In this document: positions 36,872 to 45,466 of the stretch, piece after piece
Layout: each line of letters begins with the position of its first letter
Numbering within the stretch: the first letter of the stretch is position 1
DNA from: Pseudomonas abietaniphila
GTDB lineage: Bacteria > Pseudomonadota > Gammaproteobacteria > Pseudomonadales > Pseudomonadaceae
Assembly (NCBI RefSeq): GCF_900100795.1
Contig: NZ_FNCO01000006.1
Coordinates: 309,317-373,316 of the forward strand
Direction of reading: 5' to 3'
DNA: 64,000 nucleotides
The notes under the pieces: generated by a model
What the model was told of the DNA's origin: nothing
Seen by the model: only the letters and a program-made list of their open reading frames with translations
The model's database searches: none
Translations under genes and position numbers: made by a program

Positions 36872-37090
36872 ATGTATGTCTGCCTCTGCCAAGGTGTTAC
36901 CGACGGACAAATCCGCGAAGCAATCATGGAAGGATGCTGCAGCTATCGTGAAGTGCGCGAGACCCTGGGTGTCGCCAGCAAATGTGGGAAATGTGCCTGC
37001 CTGGCGAAGGAAGTGGTGCGTGAAACACTGACCGAACTGCAAACGACACAAGCCGCACTTGCCTACCCCGCAGGATTTTCTGCCGCCTGA
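36872..37090 (+). CDS. bfd: Bacterioferritin-associated ferredoxin
   Basis: A 72-residue 2Fe-2S protein that passes electrons to bacterioferritin to release stored iron. The four cysteine ligands are C4 and C6 in MYVCLCQGV and the pair in CGKCACL. Met start at MYVCLCQG was chosen because it gives the family N-terminus; an upstream in-frame GTG lies next to the promoter. It precedes bfrB by 200 bp, with its own terminator and Fur-controlled promoter. Confidence 0.95.
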   Translation: MYVCLCQGVTDGQIREAIMEGCCSYREVRETLGVASKCGKCACLAKEVVRETLTELQTTQAALAYPAGFSAA

Positions 37091-37107
37091 TTCACCCGTT
37101 TTTAAAG

Positions 37108-37134
37108 AACCGGACTTTGTGTCCGGTTTTTTTT
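37108..37134 (+). terminator. Terminator of bfd
   Basis: AACCGGAC and GTCCGGTT form an 8-bp stem with a short TTTGT loop, followed by eight T. Confidence 0.93.
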
Positions 37135-37292
37135 ATGCCTGTAATTCAAATGGTTAGCGGTAAGATGCGGAACACAAACATTCTTATTTCTATTTATTTT
37201 CATTTATTATTCAATAACTTAGGTTTGACAGGTGTTTATAGGAGGCTCAGACTTGCGCCTTATAGATAAACATCTTCGACAGGACCTCGATC

Positions 37293-37769
37293 ATGAAAGG
37301 CGACATTACCGTCATCCAGCATCTCAACAAGATCCTCGGAAACGAGCTGGTCGCAATCAACCAGTACTTCCTGCATGCGCGTATGTACGAAGATTGGGGC
37401 CTGAACAAGCTGGGCAAGCACGAGTACAAAGAATCCATTGATGAGATGAAGCACGCGGACAAGCTGATCAAGCGCATCCTGTTTCTGGAAGGCCTGCCGA
37501 ACCTGCAGGACCTGGGCAAGATCCTGATCGGCGAGCATACCAAGGAAATGCTGGAGTGCGACCTGAAGATTGAGCGCAAAGGTCACGCTGATCTGAAAGC
37601 CGCGATTGCCCATTGCGAAACCGTGGGTGACTTCGGCAGCCGTGAGATGCTGGAAGACATCCTTGAGTCGGAAGAAGAACACATCGACTGGCTGGAAACG
37701 CAGCTGGGCCTGATCGACAAAGTCGGCATCGAGAATTACCTGCAATCGCAGATGGGCGAAGAAGACTGA
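37293..37769 (+). CDS. bfrB: Bacterioferritin (heme-binding, BfrB-type)
   Basis: A 158-residue subunit of the 24-mer iron store. All ferroxidase ligands are present (E18, E51, H54, E94, E127, H130) and Met52 is the interfacial heme ligand, so this is the active heme type rather than the FtnA-like one. Length and numbering match P. aeruginosa BfrB. It lies downstream of its reductase gene bfd. An AT-rich stretch at 37160-37240 probably holds its own promoter. Confidence 0.97.
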   Translation: MKGDITVIQHLNKILGNELVAINQYFLHARMYEDWGLNKLGKHEYKESIDEMKHADKLIKRILFLEGLPNLQDLGKILIGEHTKEMLECDLKIERKGHADLKAAIAHCETVGDFGSREMLEDILESEEEHIDWLETQLGLIDKVGIENYLQSQMGEED

Positions 37770-37789
37770 TTTCGGTTTTTCGCCCCGAT

Positions 37790-37829
37790 AAAAAGCCCCG
37801 CCTGGTGTTGAGTCAGGTGGGGCTTTTTA
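37790..37829 (+). terminator. Terminator of bfrB
   Basis: AAAAGCCCCGCCTG and CAGGTGGGGCTTTTT form a long stem (one G-T pair) followed by T, 22 bp after the stop. Confidence 0.9.
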
Positions 37830-37865
37830 TTGGGGTTGGGGTTGGGTATAGATCCGTTTCTGCGG

Positions 37866-37990
37866 TAACGGCTACTTAGGGTTCCGCTCTTACAGCGGGT
37901 CACTTTTGTAAAAAGCCGAAATGTCGGACCACGAAAAAGTAACCAAAACGAAGGCGGAACAGCGCTGACGTTAGCCACGCCTATCAGCGC
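37866..37990. repeat. Dispersed Pseudomonas repeat
   Basis: GTAACGGCTACTTAGGGTTC ... AAGGCGGAACAGCGCTGACG. Its reverse complement matches the left flank of the repeat at 11878 and the sequence next to the IS end at 63853. It carries an inverted GTTACTTTTT-type core. No coding potential is apparent. Confidence 0.65.
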
Positions 37991-38183
37991 CAACACAGAC
38001 AACGGATACGATCGTTCCAACGCTCCGCGTGGGAATGACTGCCAGGACGCTCCGCGTCCACGCTGACGCAGAGCGTCAGTCGCTGCGTTACCACGCGGAG
38101 CGTGGGAACGATCAAACTTGCTGCGCTTCTTTTAGCTCTGGCGTTAGCCCGAGCCCATCAGCGCCGACACAGACAACGGATAG
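37982..38183. repeat. Direct repeats flanking a CGTTCCCACGC palindrome cluster
   Basis: ATCAGCGCCAACACAGACAA at about 37983 recurs with one mismatch at about 38157. Between them lie GTTCCAACGCTCCGCGTGG (38015-38033) and its inverse CCACGCGGAGCGTGGGAACG (38091-38110), with a small GACGCTCCGCGTC hairpin inside. The cluster fills most of the 498-bp gap between bfrB and grxD. Confidence 0.7.
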
Positions 38184-38212
38184 TCCCCCCTCATCAGTGC
38201 CAACAAATAACA

Positions 38213-38253
38213 ACAAAAAACCCCGACTCTCAACCGAGAGCCGGGGCTTTTCG
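38213..38253 (-). terminator. Terminator of grxD
   Basis: On the minus strand GCCCCGGCTCTC pairs with GAGAGTCGGGG and is followed by a TTTTTT run. Confidence 0.9.
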
Positions 38254-38267
38254 AATACCAGACTGGA

Positions 38268-38597
38268 TCAAGCAGTAGCGTTCTTCTCGACCGCTTCCTT
38301 GACCAGCTTCTGCAGCGAACCATCAGCATGCATCTCAACGATGATATCGCTACCGCCAACCAACTCACCGTCCACCCACAGCTGTGGGAACGTCGGCCAG
38401 TTGGCGTACTTCGGCAGGTTGGCGCGGATTTCAGGGTTCTGCAGGATATCGACGTACGCGAACTTTTCGCCACACGCCATCAATGCCTGAGACGCCTTGG
38501 CCGAGAAGCCGCATTGTGGGGCATTCGGAGCGCCTTTCATGTAAAGCAGAACGGTGTTTTTGGCAATCTGGTCTTTGATCGTTTCGATGATATCCAT
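38268..38597 (-). CDS. grxD: Monothiol glutaredoxin Grx4
   Basis: A 109-residue monothiol glutaredoxin that binds and delivers 2Fe-2S clusters with glutathione. The active site is CGFS in APQCGFSAKASQAL. TFPQLWVDGELVGGSDI holds the glutathione-binding cis-Pro and the GG pair. ATG 38597 fits the family start MDIIETIKDQI. In P. aeruginosa it also lies close to bfrB, linking iron storage and Fe-S delivery. Confidence 0.95.
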   Translation of the reverse strand: MDIIETIKDQIAKNTVLLYMKGAPNAPQCGFSAKASQALMACGEKFAYVDILQNPEIRANLPKYANWPTFPQLWVDGELVGGSDIIVEMHADGSLQKLVKEAVEKNATA

Positions 38598-38713
38598 GGA
38601 GCACCTCGGCTTAACTTTACGACTGTATGAGTCGACACGGTGGCGCATTGTAACGGAATCCCTAGCGTAACGCTCGGTCTTGGCTTTAATCGACCCGATA
38701 AATATGATGAGCG

Positions 38714-40822
38714 TCATGCCGCCGCGACAGTCACCGGAACCCCGTTCAGCGCAGCGTTGCCGGACACGGCGTCCATCTGCCGTTCGTCGGTCAGGTCGTT
38801 GGCGCTTTCTCCCGGCTGATCGCGAGCAATGTCCATTTTTACGCCGGGACGCCCATGCCCCCAACCATGCGGCAGGCTCACAACGCCCGGCATCATGTCC
38901 GTGCTGCCCATCACCTCCACCTCGATCATGCCGACCCGCGAACTGACGCGAACTCGCTGCCCATCGCACAAACCTCGGCGGGTCAGATCGTCCGGGTTCA
39001 TCAGTAACTGGTGCCGTGGCTTGCCTTTGACCAAGCGGTGATAGTTATGCATCCACGAATTGTTGCTCCGCACGTGGCGGCGTCCGATCAGCAACAACTC
39101 ATCGCTTTGCGGCGTGGGCAGCGTTGCGAAGCGAACGAGGTCGGCGACGATCACCTCCGGCGCGGCATGTATACGCTGATTGGCGGTCCGCAGCCGTGCC
39201 GCGAGGTTGGGTTTCAGCGCGCCGAGGTCCAGGCCGTGGGGATGATCGTAAAGCGTTTCCAACGACAGCTTGAACGCCGACGTGTCCCCGTAGAACCCTG
39301 CACGCAGACCACGATCCACGATATGAGCAGGCGGTATCGTCGGCTTCAGTTCCCGCTCGGTTTTCGAGGCGAAGGCCTTGGCCAGGCCCACAAAAATCTC
39401 CCAGTCGTGCAGCGCGCCGTCGGGTTTGGCCAGAATGGCGCGGTTGAAACGCGTGACGTTGCGCACCGCGAACATGTTGAAGGTCGTGTCGTAGTGATCG
39501 TTCTCCAGTGCGGACGTAGAGGGCAGTATCAGATCGGCGTGGCGCGTGGTTTCGTTGATGTAGAGATCGATGCTGACCATGAACTCCAGCCCCTCCAGCG
39601 CTTGATCGAGGCGACGACCATTAGGCGTCGACAACACCGGGTTGCCGGCAACCGTGATCAGCGCCCTCACCTGCCCTTCTCCCTCGGTCAGCATTTCTTC
39701 TGCCAGGGTCGAGACAGGCAATTCACCGTTGTATTCCGGCAGCCCGGATACGCGACTCTGCCACCGATTGAATCCGCCACCCGAGGTGGAAGCCACCAAG
39801 TCCAGCGCGGGCTCCGTACACAAGGCCCCGCCGACGCGGTCGAGATTGCCGGTCACCAGGTTGATCAGTTGCACCAGCCAGTGGCAGACCGTTCCAAATG
39901 CCTGGGTAGAAATGCCCATGCGCCCATAACACACCGCGCTGTTGGCACCGGCAAAATCCCTTGCCAGTTGTCGAATCTGCTCAGCCGGGACACCGCAGCG
40001 CAGGCTCATGGCGTCGGCATCCATAGGGGCAACGGCGGCGCGCACCTCCTCCAGGCCATCGACAGGCAAGTGGCTCTCACGCGTCAGCCCTTCTGCGAAC
40101 AGCGTGTGCAACAGACCGAACAACAGCGCCGCATCGCCGCCGGGGCGGATGAACACATGTTGATCGGCGATGGCGGCTGTCTCGCTGCGACGAGGATCGA
40201 CCACCACCACCTTGCCGCCGCGGGCCTGAATGGCCTTCAAGCGCTTCTCGACGTCAGGCACGGTCATGATACTGCCGTTGGACGCGAGCGGATTGCCGCC
40301 CAGGATCAGCATGAAATCGGTGTGATCGATGTCCGCGATGGGCAGCAGCAAGCCGTGGCCATACATGAGGTAGCTGGTCAGGTGATGCGGCAATTGGTCC
40401 ACCGACGTCGCGGAGAAACGATTGCGGGTCTTGAGCAAACCGAGAAAGTAATTGCTGTGGGTCATCAGCCCGTAGTTGTGCACGCTGGGATTGCCTTGAT
40501 ACACGGCGACGGCGTTCTGCCCGTGACGCTGCTGGATGTCATGAAACCGTTCGGCGACCAGCTCAAAGGCCGCATCCCACTCAATAGGCCGCCATTGATC
40601 ACCGATACGGCGCATGGGCTGACGCAGACGATCAGGGTCGTTCTGAATGTCTTGCAGCGCCACCGCCTTGGGGCAGATATGCCCTCGACTGAAGGTGTCT
40701 TGCGCGTCGCCCTTGATCGAACTGATACGCACCGATTCGTCGTCGTCGCGGGTGGTTTCGATGGTCAGGCCGCAAATGGCCTCGCACAGGTGACAGGCAC
40801 GGTGGTGGAGAGTCTTGGTCAT
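38714..40822 (-). CDS. Molybdopterin oxidoreductase family protein
   Basis: About 702 residues of the DMSO reductase / formate dehydrogenase superfamily. The N-terminal CHLCEAICGL...CPK motif (about residues 11-50) should hold a 4Fe-4S cluster. Further on are LILGGNPLASNGS, VVVVDPRRSETA and a C-terminal molybdopterin dinucleotide-binding domain (LLIGRRHVRSNNSWMHN, LPHGWGHG). No twin-arginine signal is present, so it is cytoplasmic. No electron-transfer partner subunit or maturation gene is adjacent. Substrate is unknown. An ATG four codons upstream is an alternative start; neither has a strong ribosome site. Confidence 0.85.
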   Translation of the reverse strand: MTKTLHHRACHLCEAICGLTIETTRDDDESVRISSIKGDAQDTFSRGHICPKAVALQDIQNDPDRLRQPMRRIGDQWRPIEWDAAFELVAERFHDIQQRHGQNAVAVYQGNPSVHNYGLMTHSNYFLGLLKTRNRFSATSVDQLPHHLTSYLMYGHGLLLPIADIDHTDFMLILGGNPLASNGSIMTVPDVEKRLKAIQARGGKVVVVDPRRSETAAIADQHVFIRPGGDAALLFGLLHTLFAEGLTRESHLPVDGLEEVRAAVAPMDADAMSLRCGVPAEQIRQLARDFAGANSAVCYGRMGISTQAFGTVCHWLVQLINLVTGNLDRVGGALCTEPALDLVASTSGGGFNRWQSRVSGLPEYNGELPVSTLAEEMLTEGEGQVRALITVAGNPVLSTPNGRRLDQALEGLEFMVSIDLYINETTRHADLILPSTSALENDHYDTTFNMFAVRNVTRFNRAILAKPDGALHDWEIFVGLAKAFASKTERELKPTIPPAHIVDRGLRAGFYGDTSAFKLSLETLYDHPHGLDLGALKPNLAARLRTANQRIHAAPEVIVADLVRFATLPTPQSDELLLIGRRHVRSNNSWMHNYHRLVKGKPRHQLLMNPDDLTRRGLCDGQRVRVSSRVGMIEVEVMGSTDMMPGVVSLPHGWGHGRPGVKMDIARDQPGESANDLTDERQMDAVSGNAALNGVPVTVAAA

Positions 40823-40983
40823 CGCCAGTCTCATATTTTTGTATGGCGATCAGCGTGATCGCGGAAACAAAACTATGGAGCCTGGCGCGGCACTTCGCCA
40901 GAAACGTCAGTGCCGTGAATCGGACAGCATCAGGCGAGCCGATAGCTCACCTGAGCGAAAAAGAGGGACGTGCGTGAAAAGAC

Positions 40984-41286
40984 TCAGGAAGCCGAACCGC
41001 CAATGGGCGTTACGACCTTACGCTGCATCTGAATCTCGTGAACGGTTTCGACCTGTTCCTGTGACACTTGAACGCCGGTGAGCTCACCGATCAAACGCCA
41101 GTGGTCATCCAGGCCAGCGCTGATTGTCGCCATACGATCAATCATCCGACGACCTGCCGAGCGTGTCACTTCGTCCTCACTGCGCATCAGCTCGAACGAC
41201 ATCGATGTCATGGAAGCAGTGAGGTGCGTGAGGGTGCGGGCGGTGAGCCCGAGCAGTTCCGTCAGTTGTTTCTCTTTTGAATCCAT
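40984..41286 (-). CDS. Hypothetical alpha-helical protein next to argF
   Basis: A 100-residue, probably all-helical cytoplasmic protein (MDSKEKQLTELLGLTARTLTHLTASMTSMSFELMRSEDEVTRSAGRRMIDRMATISAGLDDHWRLIGELTG). The heptad-like hydrophobic pattern suggests a helical bundle or coiled coil. AGGGGTGGGGA before the ATG supports this start over an upstream in-frame one. A hypothetical gene holds the same place beside argF in P. aeruginosa as I recall. Function unknown. Confidence 0.65.
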   Translation of the reverse strand: MDSKEKQLTELLGLTARTLTHLTASMTSMSFELMRSEDEVTRSAGRRMIDRMATISAGLDDHWRLIGELTGVQVSQEQVETVHEIQMQRKVVTPIGGSAS

Positions 41287-41588
41287 TCCCCACCCCTTTT
41301 GGAGGACATAAGCGGCCTTTATAACCCACACCAGTGCATCAGGAAACGTCCGGGTTTCCGCGGCGTGAAGCATGTCGCATAAGGTTCTGCAGCCATTTGA
41401 AACTGTTACGGAATCGGCAGTAATTGCCACCGCGCAATGCGAAGGTGTAAAAAGACGACCGACCCGACAGACGAAGATGGCTAAGTGCCTCCGCGTGTAC
41501 GCAACTGTAGCACTTCGTTACATGAAAAGCGTACTGAACGCGCCACTTTCCGGCGACCGAACGTCTGACGAACACTTTCCCTGAGCGC
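41287..41588. other. Non-coding gap upstream of argF
   Basis: About 300 bp between the divergent hypothetical gene and the argF control region. Short open frames here have no ribosome sites. No repeat or known site was recognised apart from the argF promoter region that follows. Confidence 0.35.
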
Positions 41589-41630
41589 GGCCCTTGGCAC
41601 GAGGCGACATTTTCTTATACCCTCGCGCCT
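41589..41630 (+). promoter_or_regulatory. argF promoter overlapped by candidate ArgR operator
   Basis: TTGGCA (41594-41599) and TATACC (41616-41621), 16 bp apart, form a plausible sigma-70 promoter. TT-N8-GCGACA (41594-41609) is the exact complement of the ArgR half-site TGTCGC-N8-AA. A weaker second unit TT-N8-GCGCCT follows with a 21-bp period (41615-41630). Binding would cover both promoter elements, which fits the known repression of Pseudomonas argF by arginine. Confidence 0.65.
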
Positions 41631-41735
41631 TCCCTATTCGTCGCCCCGTGCGGCTTTTGCCGCAGGTCTCGCCCGTTTTCCCGATAAAACCCGGCTTTGA
41701 GGATCTGCGGTCTGTTGCAGACAAGGTAGTTAATG

Positions 41736-42656
41736 ATGAGCGCAAGGCACTTTCTCTCGATGATGGACTACACGCCGGATGAGCTCGTCGGCATGATTCG
41801 TCGCGGCATTGAGCTGAAGGACCTGCGGAATCGAGGCGTGCTCTTCGAGCCGCTGAGAGGACGCGTGCTGGCGATGATCTTCGAGAAATCTTCGACTCGT
41901 ACCCGTGTTTCGTTCGAAGCCGGCATGATTCAACTGGGCGGTCAGGCTATTTTTCTGTCGCCTCGGGACACCCAGCTAGGCCGAGGCGAGCCGATTGCCG
42001 ACGGTGCACGCGTGATGTCGCGCATGGTCGACGCGGTCATGATCCGTACCTTCGCGCACAGCAACCTTACCGAGTTCGCCGCCAATTCCCGCGTGCCGGT
42101 CATCAACGGTCTGTCGGACGACTTGCACCCCTGCCAACTGCTCGCCGACATGCAAACCTTCCTTGAGCACCGGGGCTCGATCAAAGGCAAGACCGTGGCC
42201 TGGATAGGCGACGGCAACAACATGTGTAACAGCTATATAGAGGCCGCGATCCAGTTCGACTTCCAGCTGCGTGTGGCCTGCCCGGAAGGCTACGAACCCA
42301 ACCCGCAGTTCATGGCACTGGCCGGTGATCGCGTCACCCTGACCCGCGACCCGCGTGAAGCGGTGAAAGGCGCGCACCTGATCAGCACCGACGTCTGGAC
42401 CTCCATGGGCCAGGAAGAAGAAACCGCCAAACGTATCGCCCTCTTCAAACCTTTCCAGGTCACCCGCGCCTTGCTGGATCTGGCCGCGGACGATGCGTTG
42501 TTCATGCACTGCCTGCCCGCCCACCGTGGCGAAGAAATCAGTGAAGACCTGCTCGACGATGTACGTTCGGTCGCATGGGATCAGGCAGAGAACCGCCTGC
42601 ATGCGCAGAAGGCGCTGCTGGAGTTTCTCGTGGCGCCAGCCTACCAACCTGCTTGA
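41736..42656 (+). CDS. argF: Ornithine carbamoyltransferase (anabolic)
   Basis: A 306-residue enzyme making citrulline from ornithine and carbamoyl phosphate. The carbamoyl-phosphate loop is STRTR in [15 protein letters not shown], followed by [15 protein letters not shown] and the ornithine-loop [10 protein letters not shown]. The length and [17 protein letters not shown] start match the anabolic Pseudomonas enzyme rather than catabolic ArcB. ATG 41736 is preferred over the adjacent ATG 41733. Confidence 0.97.
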   Translation: MSARHFLSMMDYTPDELVGMIRRGIELKDLRNRGVLFEPLRGRVLAMIFEKSSTRTRVSFEAGMIQLGGQAIFLSPRDTQLGRGEPIADGARVMSRMVDAVMIRTFAHSNLTEFAANSRVPVINGLSDDLHPCQLLADMQTFLEHRGSIKGKTVAWIGDGNNMCNSYIEAAIQFDFQLRVACPEGYEPNPQFMALAGDRVTLTRDPREAVKGAHLISTDVWTSMGQEEETAKRIALFKPFQVTRALLDLAADDALFMHCLPAHRGEEISEDLLDDVRSVAWDQAENRLHAQKALLEFLVAPAYQPA

Positions 42657-42664
42657 GTGATCCC

Positions 42665-43732
42665 ATGCTGCTGAAACTGAGCAACCTCGCCTGCGGCTAT
42701 CAGGGTCAGCGGGTGGTGCAGAACCTGAATCTGCACCTCAATGCGGGTGACATCGGTTGCCTGCTGGGCTCCTCGGGCTGCGGCAAAACCACGACACTGC
42801 GTGCCATTGCCGGCTTCGAGCCGGTGCAGGAAGGCGAAATCGTGCTGGCCGGAGACGTGATCTCCAAAGCCGGTTTTACCCTTGCCCCGGAGAAACGCCG
42901 GATCGGCATGGTGTTTCAGGATTACGCGCTGTTCCCGCACCTGACCGTTGCCGACAATATCGCGTTCGGCATCCGCAATCACCCTCGCCTGACCCAAGTG
43001 GTCAGCGACATGCTGGAGCTGGTCAATCTCGGGGCGCTGGGCAAACGTCACCCTCACGAACTTTCCGGAGGCCAGCAACAACGCGTTGCCCTGGCCCGCG
43101 CACTGGCGCCTGAGCCGCAGTTGCTGTTGCTCGACGAACCTTTCTCCAACCTCGACGGCGAACTGCGTCGGCGCTTGAGCCATGAAGTTCGCGACATCCT
43201 GAAAGCGCGCGGCACCAGTGCGATCCTGGTGACACACGATCAGGAAGAAGCCTTCGCCGTGAGCGATCACGTGGGTGTGTTCAAAGAGGGGCGGCTCGAG
43301 CAGTGGGACACGCCCTACAACCTCTATCACGAACCCGCCACGCCTTACGTCGCAAGCTTCGTCGGGCAGGGCTATTTCATTCGTGGTCAATTGATCGACA
43401 GCGAGTCCGTGCAAACCGAACTGGGCGTGCTGCGTGGCAACCGGGCCTATCGGGGCGTGCGCGGCATGCCGACGGAGGTGCTGTTGCGTCCCGACGATAT
43501 CGTGCATGCCCCGGACAGCGCATTGAAAGCCCGGGTGGCGAGCAAGACCTTTCAGGGCGCAGCGACGTCATATCGCCTGCAATTACCCACCGGCACGCTG
43601 TTGGAAGCATTGTTTCCGAGCCATGCGGATTTCGGCGTCGGGGAAGAAGTCGGCATCCGCGTGTCAGCCGAGCATCTGGTGTTATTCCCGGCGGCCGGCA
43701 GTGTTCCGGTGCATCAGGATGTGAAGGGCTGA
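42665..43732 (+). CDS. ABC transporter ATPase, FbpC/PotA-like (orphan)
   Basis: A 355-residue ATPase. Walker A GSSGCGKTT (about 38-46), signature [16 protein letters not shown], Walker B LLLLDEPFSNLD and a regulatory C-terminal TOBE-type domain (EVLLRPDDIVHAPDS...) are present. This architecture is typical of iron(III), polyamine and sulfate importers. No permease or binding-protein gene adjoins, only argF 8 bp upstream. The same pairing is known next to P. aeruginosa argF. The partner permeases must be elsewhere, so the substrate is unknown. Confidence 0.88.
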   Translation: MLLKLSNLACGYQGQRVVQNLNLHLNAGDIGCLLGSSGCGKTTTLRAIAGFEPVQEGEIVLAGDVISKAGFTLAPEKRRIGMVFQDYALFPHLTVADNIAFGIRNHPRLTQVVSDMLELVNLGALGKRHPHELSGGQQQRVALARALAPEPQLLLLDEPFSNLDGELRRRLSHEVRDILKARGTSAILVTHDQEEAFAVSDHVGVFKEGRLEQWDTPYNLYHEPATPYVASFVGQGYFIRGQLIDSESVQTELGVLRGNRAYRGVRGMPTEVLLRPDDIVHAPDSALKARVASKTFQGAATSYRLQLPTGTLLEALFPSHADFGVGEEVGIRVSAEHLVLFPAAGSVPVHQDVKG

Positions 43733-43763
43733 GAGCTCCCCATTCATTGATGAGAATGGTATC

Positions 43764-43797
43764 CCTGTGGGAGTGCGCTTGCTCACTTCCACAGGTC
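43764..43797. repeat. Degenerate REP-like hairpin
   Basis: CCTGTGGGAGTGCGCTTGCT resembles the REP core and pairs partly with TTCCACAGG nearby. It lies between the convergent ABC ATPase and PhzF genes. Confidence 0.5.
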
Positions 43798-43821
43798 ATG
43801 TGTCTTGGCGAAAAGTGACGG

Positions 43822-44610
43822 TCACCCCAAGCTTAACGTTCCGCTCGCCACCAGCGCCGCATGTCCGCCGATCTTCACTCGATCCCCCTCCAGGCGGCAA
43901 AACAGCTCGCCACCACGCGCCGAGCACTGATAGGCCGTCAGGCTGAACTTGTTCAACCGGGCTGACCAGTAAGGAATCAGGCTGCAATGCGTCGAGCCGG
44001 TCACCGGGTCTTCCGGGATGCCTATGGCCGGGGCGAAATACCGGGACACGAAATCGTAGCGTTCGCCATCGCCCTTGGCGGTGACGATCACCCCGGGCCA
44101 GGGCAGTCGGGCAATCGCAGCGAAGTCGGGTTTGCATTCCCGAACCGCCTGCTCGGACTCCAGCACCACCAGCAACTCCGCCGATCCGAGCACATCCACG
44201 ATCTCGGTTCCCAGCGCACGCTCAACGTCCACCGTGACGCCCACTTCGCTGGGAGGCATCGCCGGGAAATCCAGCAGAAGGCGTCCATTTTCTCGCGTCA
44301 CACTCAGAGGACCTGATTTGCCCACGAAGTCGATGGTGTCGGCTGTCTCGCCATAGACCTCGAAAAGGACATGGGCGCTGGCCAGCGTCGCGTGCCCGCA
44401 GAGCGGCACTTCGTGGGTCGGCGTAAACCAGCGGATATGCCAACCCTGGGCCTCACGCACCACGAAGGCGGTTTCCGACAGGTTATGTTCGGTCGCAATG
44501 TGCTGCATCAGCTCATCCGACAGCCAGGCATCGAGGCGATAGACCATCGCAGGATTGCCCGCGAACAACCGATCGCTGAAAGCGTCGACCTGATGAAATT
44601 CAAGCTGCAT
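43822..44610 (-). CDS. PhzF-family isomerase-like protein
   Basis: A 262-residue member of the PhzF / diaminopimelate-epimerase fold. The start MQLEFHQVDAFSDRLFAGNPAMVY is typical; the catalytic Glu of PhzF appears in NLSETAFV, and later signatures are FTPTHEVPLCGHATLASAHVL and GIPEDPVTGSTHCSLIPYW. Most such proteins outside phenazine clusters are of unknown substrate, and no phz genes are nearby. A start five codons upstream is possible but less family-like. Confidence 0.88.
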   Translation of the reverse strand: MQLEFHQVDAFSDRLFAGNPAMVYRLDAWLSDELMQHIATEHNLSETAFVVREAQGWHIRWFTPTHEVPLCGHATLASAHVLFEVYGETADTIDFVGKSGPLSVTRENGRLLLDFPAMPPSEVGVTVDVERALGTEIVDVLGSAELLVVLESEQAVRECKPDFAAIARLPWPGVIVTAKGDGERYDFVSRYFAPAIGIPEDPVTGSTHCSLIPYWSARLNKFSLTAYQCSARGGELFCRLEGDRVKIGGHAALVASGTLSLG

Positions 44611-44711
44611 GGAAGGCGTCCCCAATCGTTGATGTCCGGCAGCGCCCTACTCTGGTCGCTGTAAAGGGTCACTGCGTGAAGGCCTCAGGCATTTCTGACC
44701 ATGCCTGCGGA

Positions 44712-45182
44712 TCATTCACGACCAATCTGAGCGAATGTTGCCTGGGTGTGTTGTGCAAGTACCGCGGCCGACAGCTCAACCTCAAGCCCGCGTCGACCAG
44801 CGCTGACAAATATGGTCGCGAACGGTTGAGCGGTCTCATCAATGAACGTTCGCAGTCTTTTCTTCTGCCCCAACGGACTGATGCCACCCAGTAAATAACC
44901 GGTGGCACGCTGCGCCGCGGCCGGGTCAGCCATTTCTGCCTTCTTGGCGCCCGCAGCATGGGCAAGCGCCTTGAGATCCAGCGATCCCACGACGGGAACG
45001 ACCGCCACCAGCAGCTCACCCTTCTCCGTGCTGGCCAACAACGTTTTGAACACTTGAGCGGGTTGCAACTTCAGCTTTTCTGCGGCTTCCAGACCGTAGG
45101 ACGCGGCTTTGGGGTCGTGCTCGTAACTGTGTACACGGTGTTCGGCGCGAACCTTTTTCAGTAAATCCAATGCGGGGGTCAT
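44712..45182 (-). CDS. ybaK: Cys-tRNA(Pro)/Cys-tRNA(Cys) deacylase YbaK
   Basis: A 156-residue editing enzyme that removes cysteine mis-charged onto tRNA-Pro. MTPALDLLKKVRAEHRVHSYEHDP is the family N-terminus; GLEAAEKLKLQPAQVFKTLLAS contains the catalytic Lys, and TGYLLGGISPLGQKKRLRTFID is the conserved GGxSPxGxK loop. The frame is open further upstream without similarity. It is divergent from glpK, in the position where ybaK-glpF-glpK occurs in related genomes. Confidence 0.93.
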   Translation of the reverse strand: MTPALDLLKKVRAEHRVHSYEHDPKAASYGLEAAEKLKLQPAQVFKTLLASTEKGELLVAVVPVVGSLDLKALAHAAGAKKAEMADPAAAQRATGYLLGGISPLGQKKRLRTFIDETAQPFATIFVSAGRRGLEVELSAAVLAQHTQATFAQIGRE

Positions 45183-45313
45183 GCAGCACTCCAGACGACC
45201 GGGAGGTTGGGTATTCAATGCCATTACTTTAGGCCATCCGCCGTCGAAACGCCTTAGCCGGACAAGGCGGCGAGCCGTAAAAACGGGTGGGCGTGTAAAA
45301 CTCACCCTGGTTC

Positions 45314-45370
45314 GCTTTCGACCTTTGACAAGGTTCGTTTACGTCTATATTTTTTCGAATACGAATATTC
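45314..45370 (+). promoter_or_regulatory. glpK promoter with GlpR-like operators
   Basis: TTGACA (45325-45330) with TATTTT 17 bp downstream form a likely promoter. Around it are several 9-of-10 matches to the E. coli GlpR half-site WATKYTCGWW: AAGGTTCGTT (45330-45339), TTTTTTCGAA (45350-45359) and, inverted, TACGAATATT (45360-45369). The last two abut as an inverted pair over the -10 region. glpR lies downstream. Confidence 0.6.
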
Positions 45371-45466
45371 AGCCATCATCGGCAATGCCACCCGCGCACT
45401 GAACGCGATTTCGCACGTAAACTGATGGCAGTTCCCGGATACCCGCTTTATCACCAGGCCACCGAC

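Noticed and set aside
37866..38260. CRISPR array or tRNA in the repeat-rich gap
   Set aside because: Repeats are palindromic and irregularly spaced, without constant spacer length; no cloverleaf or cas gene is seen.
39011..40858. 615-codon plus-strand frame opposite the molybdopterin oxidoreductase
   Set aside because: No domain, composition typical of antisense frames; the minus-strand protein has complete family motifs.
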